Source of the DNA: Deltaproteobacteria bacterium
GTDB lineage: Bacteria > Desulfobacterota > Desulfobacteria > Desulfobacterales > JAFDFH01
Reading direction: 5' to 3'
Assembly (NCBI GenBank): GCA_019309945.1
Contig: JAFDFH010000038.1
Span: 1 to 13,754 of the forward strand
Length of the DNA: 13,754 bases
Part shown: positions 13,168-13,754 of the stretch, in pieces
Position numbering within the stretch: the stretch's first letter is position 1
Layout of the letters: the number at the start of each line of letters is the position of its first letter
Position numbers and translations under genes: made by a program
The notes under the pieces: generated by a model
Seen by the model: the letters and a program-made list of their open reading frames with translations, nothing else
Database searches by the model: none
Told to the model about the DNA's origin: nothing

Positions 13168-13405
13168 TGAATTTTTCATAAAACAGATTAACAACCAAAA
13201 CAAATTCTTTATGAGAAAAGCGGGTGAAGAGCTGTGGGCAGCTTCCGAGGGCGACCTTAAAGCGGTTCACAGCTCTTTTGATTTTATTGTTCGCTTTAAC
13301 GCGTTCTAATTTACTCAGACAGTTAAGCGAATCTACACGAAACCAGCCAGCGGCTTGATACCTGCAATAACGACCAAGTATCAAGCGTATGATTTTCTGA
13401 CACAT
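13160..13405 (-). CDS. Possible small basic protein, unrecognised
   Basis: An 81-codon minus-strand frame from ATG 13405 overlaps the end of the upstream gene by 8 bp, tail to tail. The product is basic (RVKANNKIKRAVNRFK) with a central SCPQLF. No ribosome binding site is seen, and a TGA sits directly before the ATG. The hairpin at 13227-13277 lies inside it. It may be the 3' part of an old mobile-element gene or a chance frame. I assign no function. Confidence 0.25.
   Translation of the reverse strand: MCQKIIRLILGRYCRYQAAGWFRVDSLNCLSKLERVKANNKIKRAVNRFKVALGSCPQLFTRFSHKEFVLVVNLFYEKFIT
13227..13279 (+). terminator. Hairpin terminator after the molybdoenzyme operon
   Basis: AAGAGCTGTG (13227-13236) pairs perfectly with CACAGCTCTT (13268-13277), which runs into TTTTGATTTT. 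A smaller GCTT/AAGC stem can form inside the 31-base loop. It lies 60 bases after the stop of the flavoprotein gene and is a reasonable operon terminator despite the long loop. Confidence 0.6.
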
Positions 13406-13498
13406 TCAAAAGGTATCGCAAAAATATGACTGTTGGACTATCTGCTATGAAAATGTAAATATCAGAGCCTTGAAATTGTTGTGATATCGTTTTTCAAT

Positions 13499-13538
13499 AA
13501 GGGCAAATCTTTTTTTCAAGGTTTGCCTTTTGATTTTT
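13499..13538 (+). terminator. Second hairpin terminator (possibly bidirectional)
   Basis: AAGGGCAAATCTT and AAGGTTTGCCTT form a 12-bp stem with one bulged G, followed by TTTTGATTTTTT. A minus-strand frame ends at 13566, so the hairpin may also serve transcripts coming from the right. Confidence 0.6.
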
Positions 13539-13565
13539 TGTGGATTATGCGATATATGTAATAAC

Positions 13566-13754
13566 TCAAGTTTCGCACCCCTGAAATGGGGTAACACCTT
13601 TTAAAGCGTCTGTTAAAGCATCTAAATAGCAATGAAAATCTTCATTAATTTTGAAAAGGTCAAAAATTGTCGAGAAGGAGACGAGAAAGAGACCACGGAA
13701 GAAATCCCAGAGTCTATGGGCATAGGTCATAACCGCCGACTCGTCTGCTATATG
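13566..13754 (-). CDS. C-terminal part of an unrecognised protein (runs off window)
   Basis: The minus strand is open from the window edge to a TGA at 13566-13568, giving 62 codons with protein-like composition: MTYAHRLWDFFRGLFLVSFS, then FKINEDFHCYLDALTDALKG and an end in PFQGCET. It converges on the hairpin at 13499-13538. The opposite strand has a competing 41-codon frame (13632-13754) that looks less like protein. It could be the tail of a transposase, but I see no diagnostic motif. Confidence 0.35.
   Translation of the reverse strand, partial: HIADESAVMTYAHRLWDFFRGLFLVSFSTIFDLFKINEDFHCYLDALTDALKGVTPFQGCET

Noticed and set aside
13577..13592. CRISPR-like repeat unit ACCCCTGAAATGGGGT
   Set aside because: Only one copy is present and there is no spacer-repeat periodicity anywhere in the window.
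13632..13754. 41-codon + strand frame at the right edge
   Set aside because: It has a weak start context and low-quality composition. The minus-strand frame through the same bases looks more like protein.

Overview
The window looks like a chromosomal segment of an anaerobic bacterium of the Desulfobacterota (sulfate reducer or syntroph type). This is an inference from gene content: a cytoplasmic molybdopterin enzyme with a Fe-S/flavin partner, a formate/nitrite-type channel, a histone H1-like protein and an IHF/HU remnant of a type I associate with that group. No 16S rRNA or other taxonomic marker is present. The left half (1 to about 7,500) is AT-rich and full of damaged genes and integration scars. 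The right half (7,869-13,167) is richer in GC and holds one intact metabolic operon.

Left to right: the 5' part of a tag-type DNA glycosylase runs off the left edge (minus strand). Next is a TumE/TumA-like toxin-antitoxin pair. The toxin gene was split by a 179-bp palindromic MITE with a TAA target duplication and also carries a one-base frameshift, while the antitoxin is intact. A sigma region 4-like gene with an in-frame stop follows. Then comes a two-gene restriction-modification system: a beta-class (probably N4-cytosine) methyltransferase with a C-terminal SNase-like domain, overlapping by 4 bp an MjaI-like nuclease. From 4,301 to 6,162 there is no convincing gene. That stretch holds two attachment-site scars on the minus strand, the 3' end of ssrA (tmRNA) and the 3' end of a tRNA-Leu-like gene, each still followed by its own terminator. 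From 6,163 to 7,514 lie four small genes: the C-terminal half of an HU/IHF protein, an MTH938-like protein, an H1-like winged-helix protein and a small ribbon-helix-helix-like protein.

The operon at 7,869-13,167 has a good sigma70-type promoter and a 135-nt leader. It encodes an FNT-family anion channel, a one-helix membrane protein, a 713-aa molybdopterin oxidoreductase without signal peptide, and a 665-aa protein in which a complete GltD-like NAD(P)H:FAD module sits inside a DmsB-type 4-cluster ferredoxin, exactly within one CxxCxxCxxxCP motif. Together these suggest a cytoplasmic NAD(P)H-linked Mo/W enzyme acting on a small anion, or on a product related to one, that passes through the channel. 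The substrate cannot be read from the sequence, and the His that follows the metal ligand in formate dehydrogenases is absent. Beyond 13,168 lie two hairpin terminators and fragments of unrecognised minus-strand reading frames.
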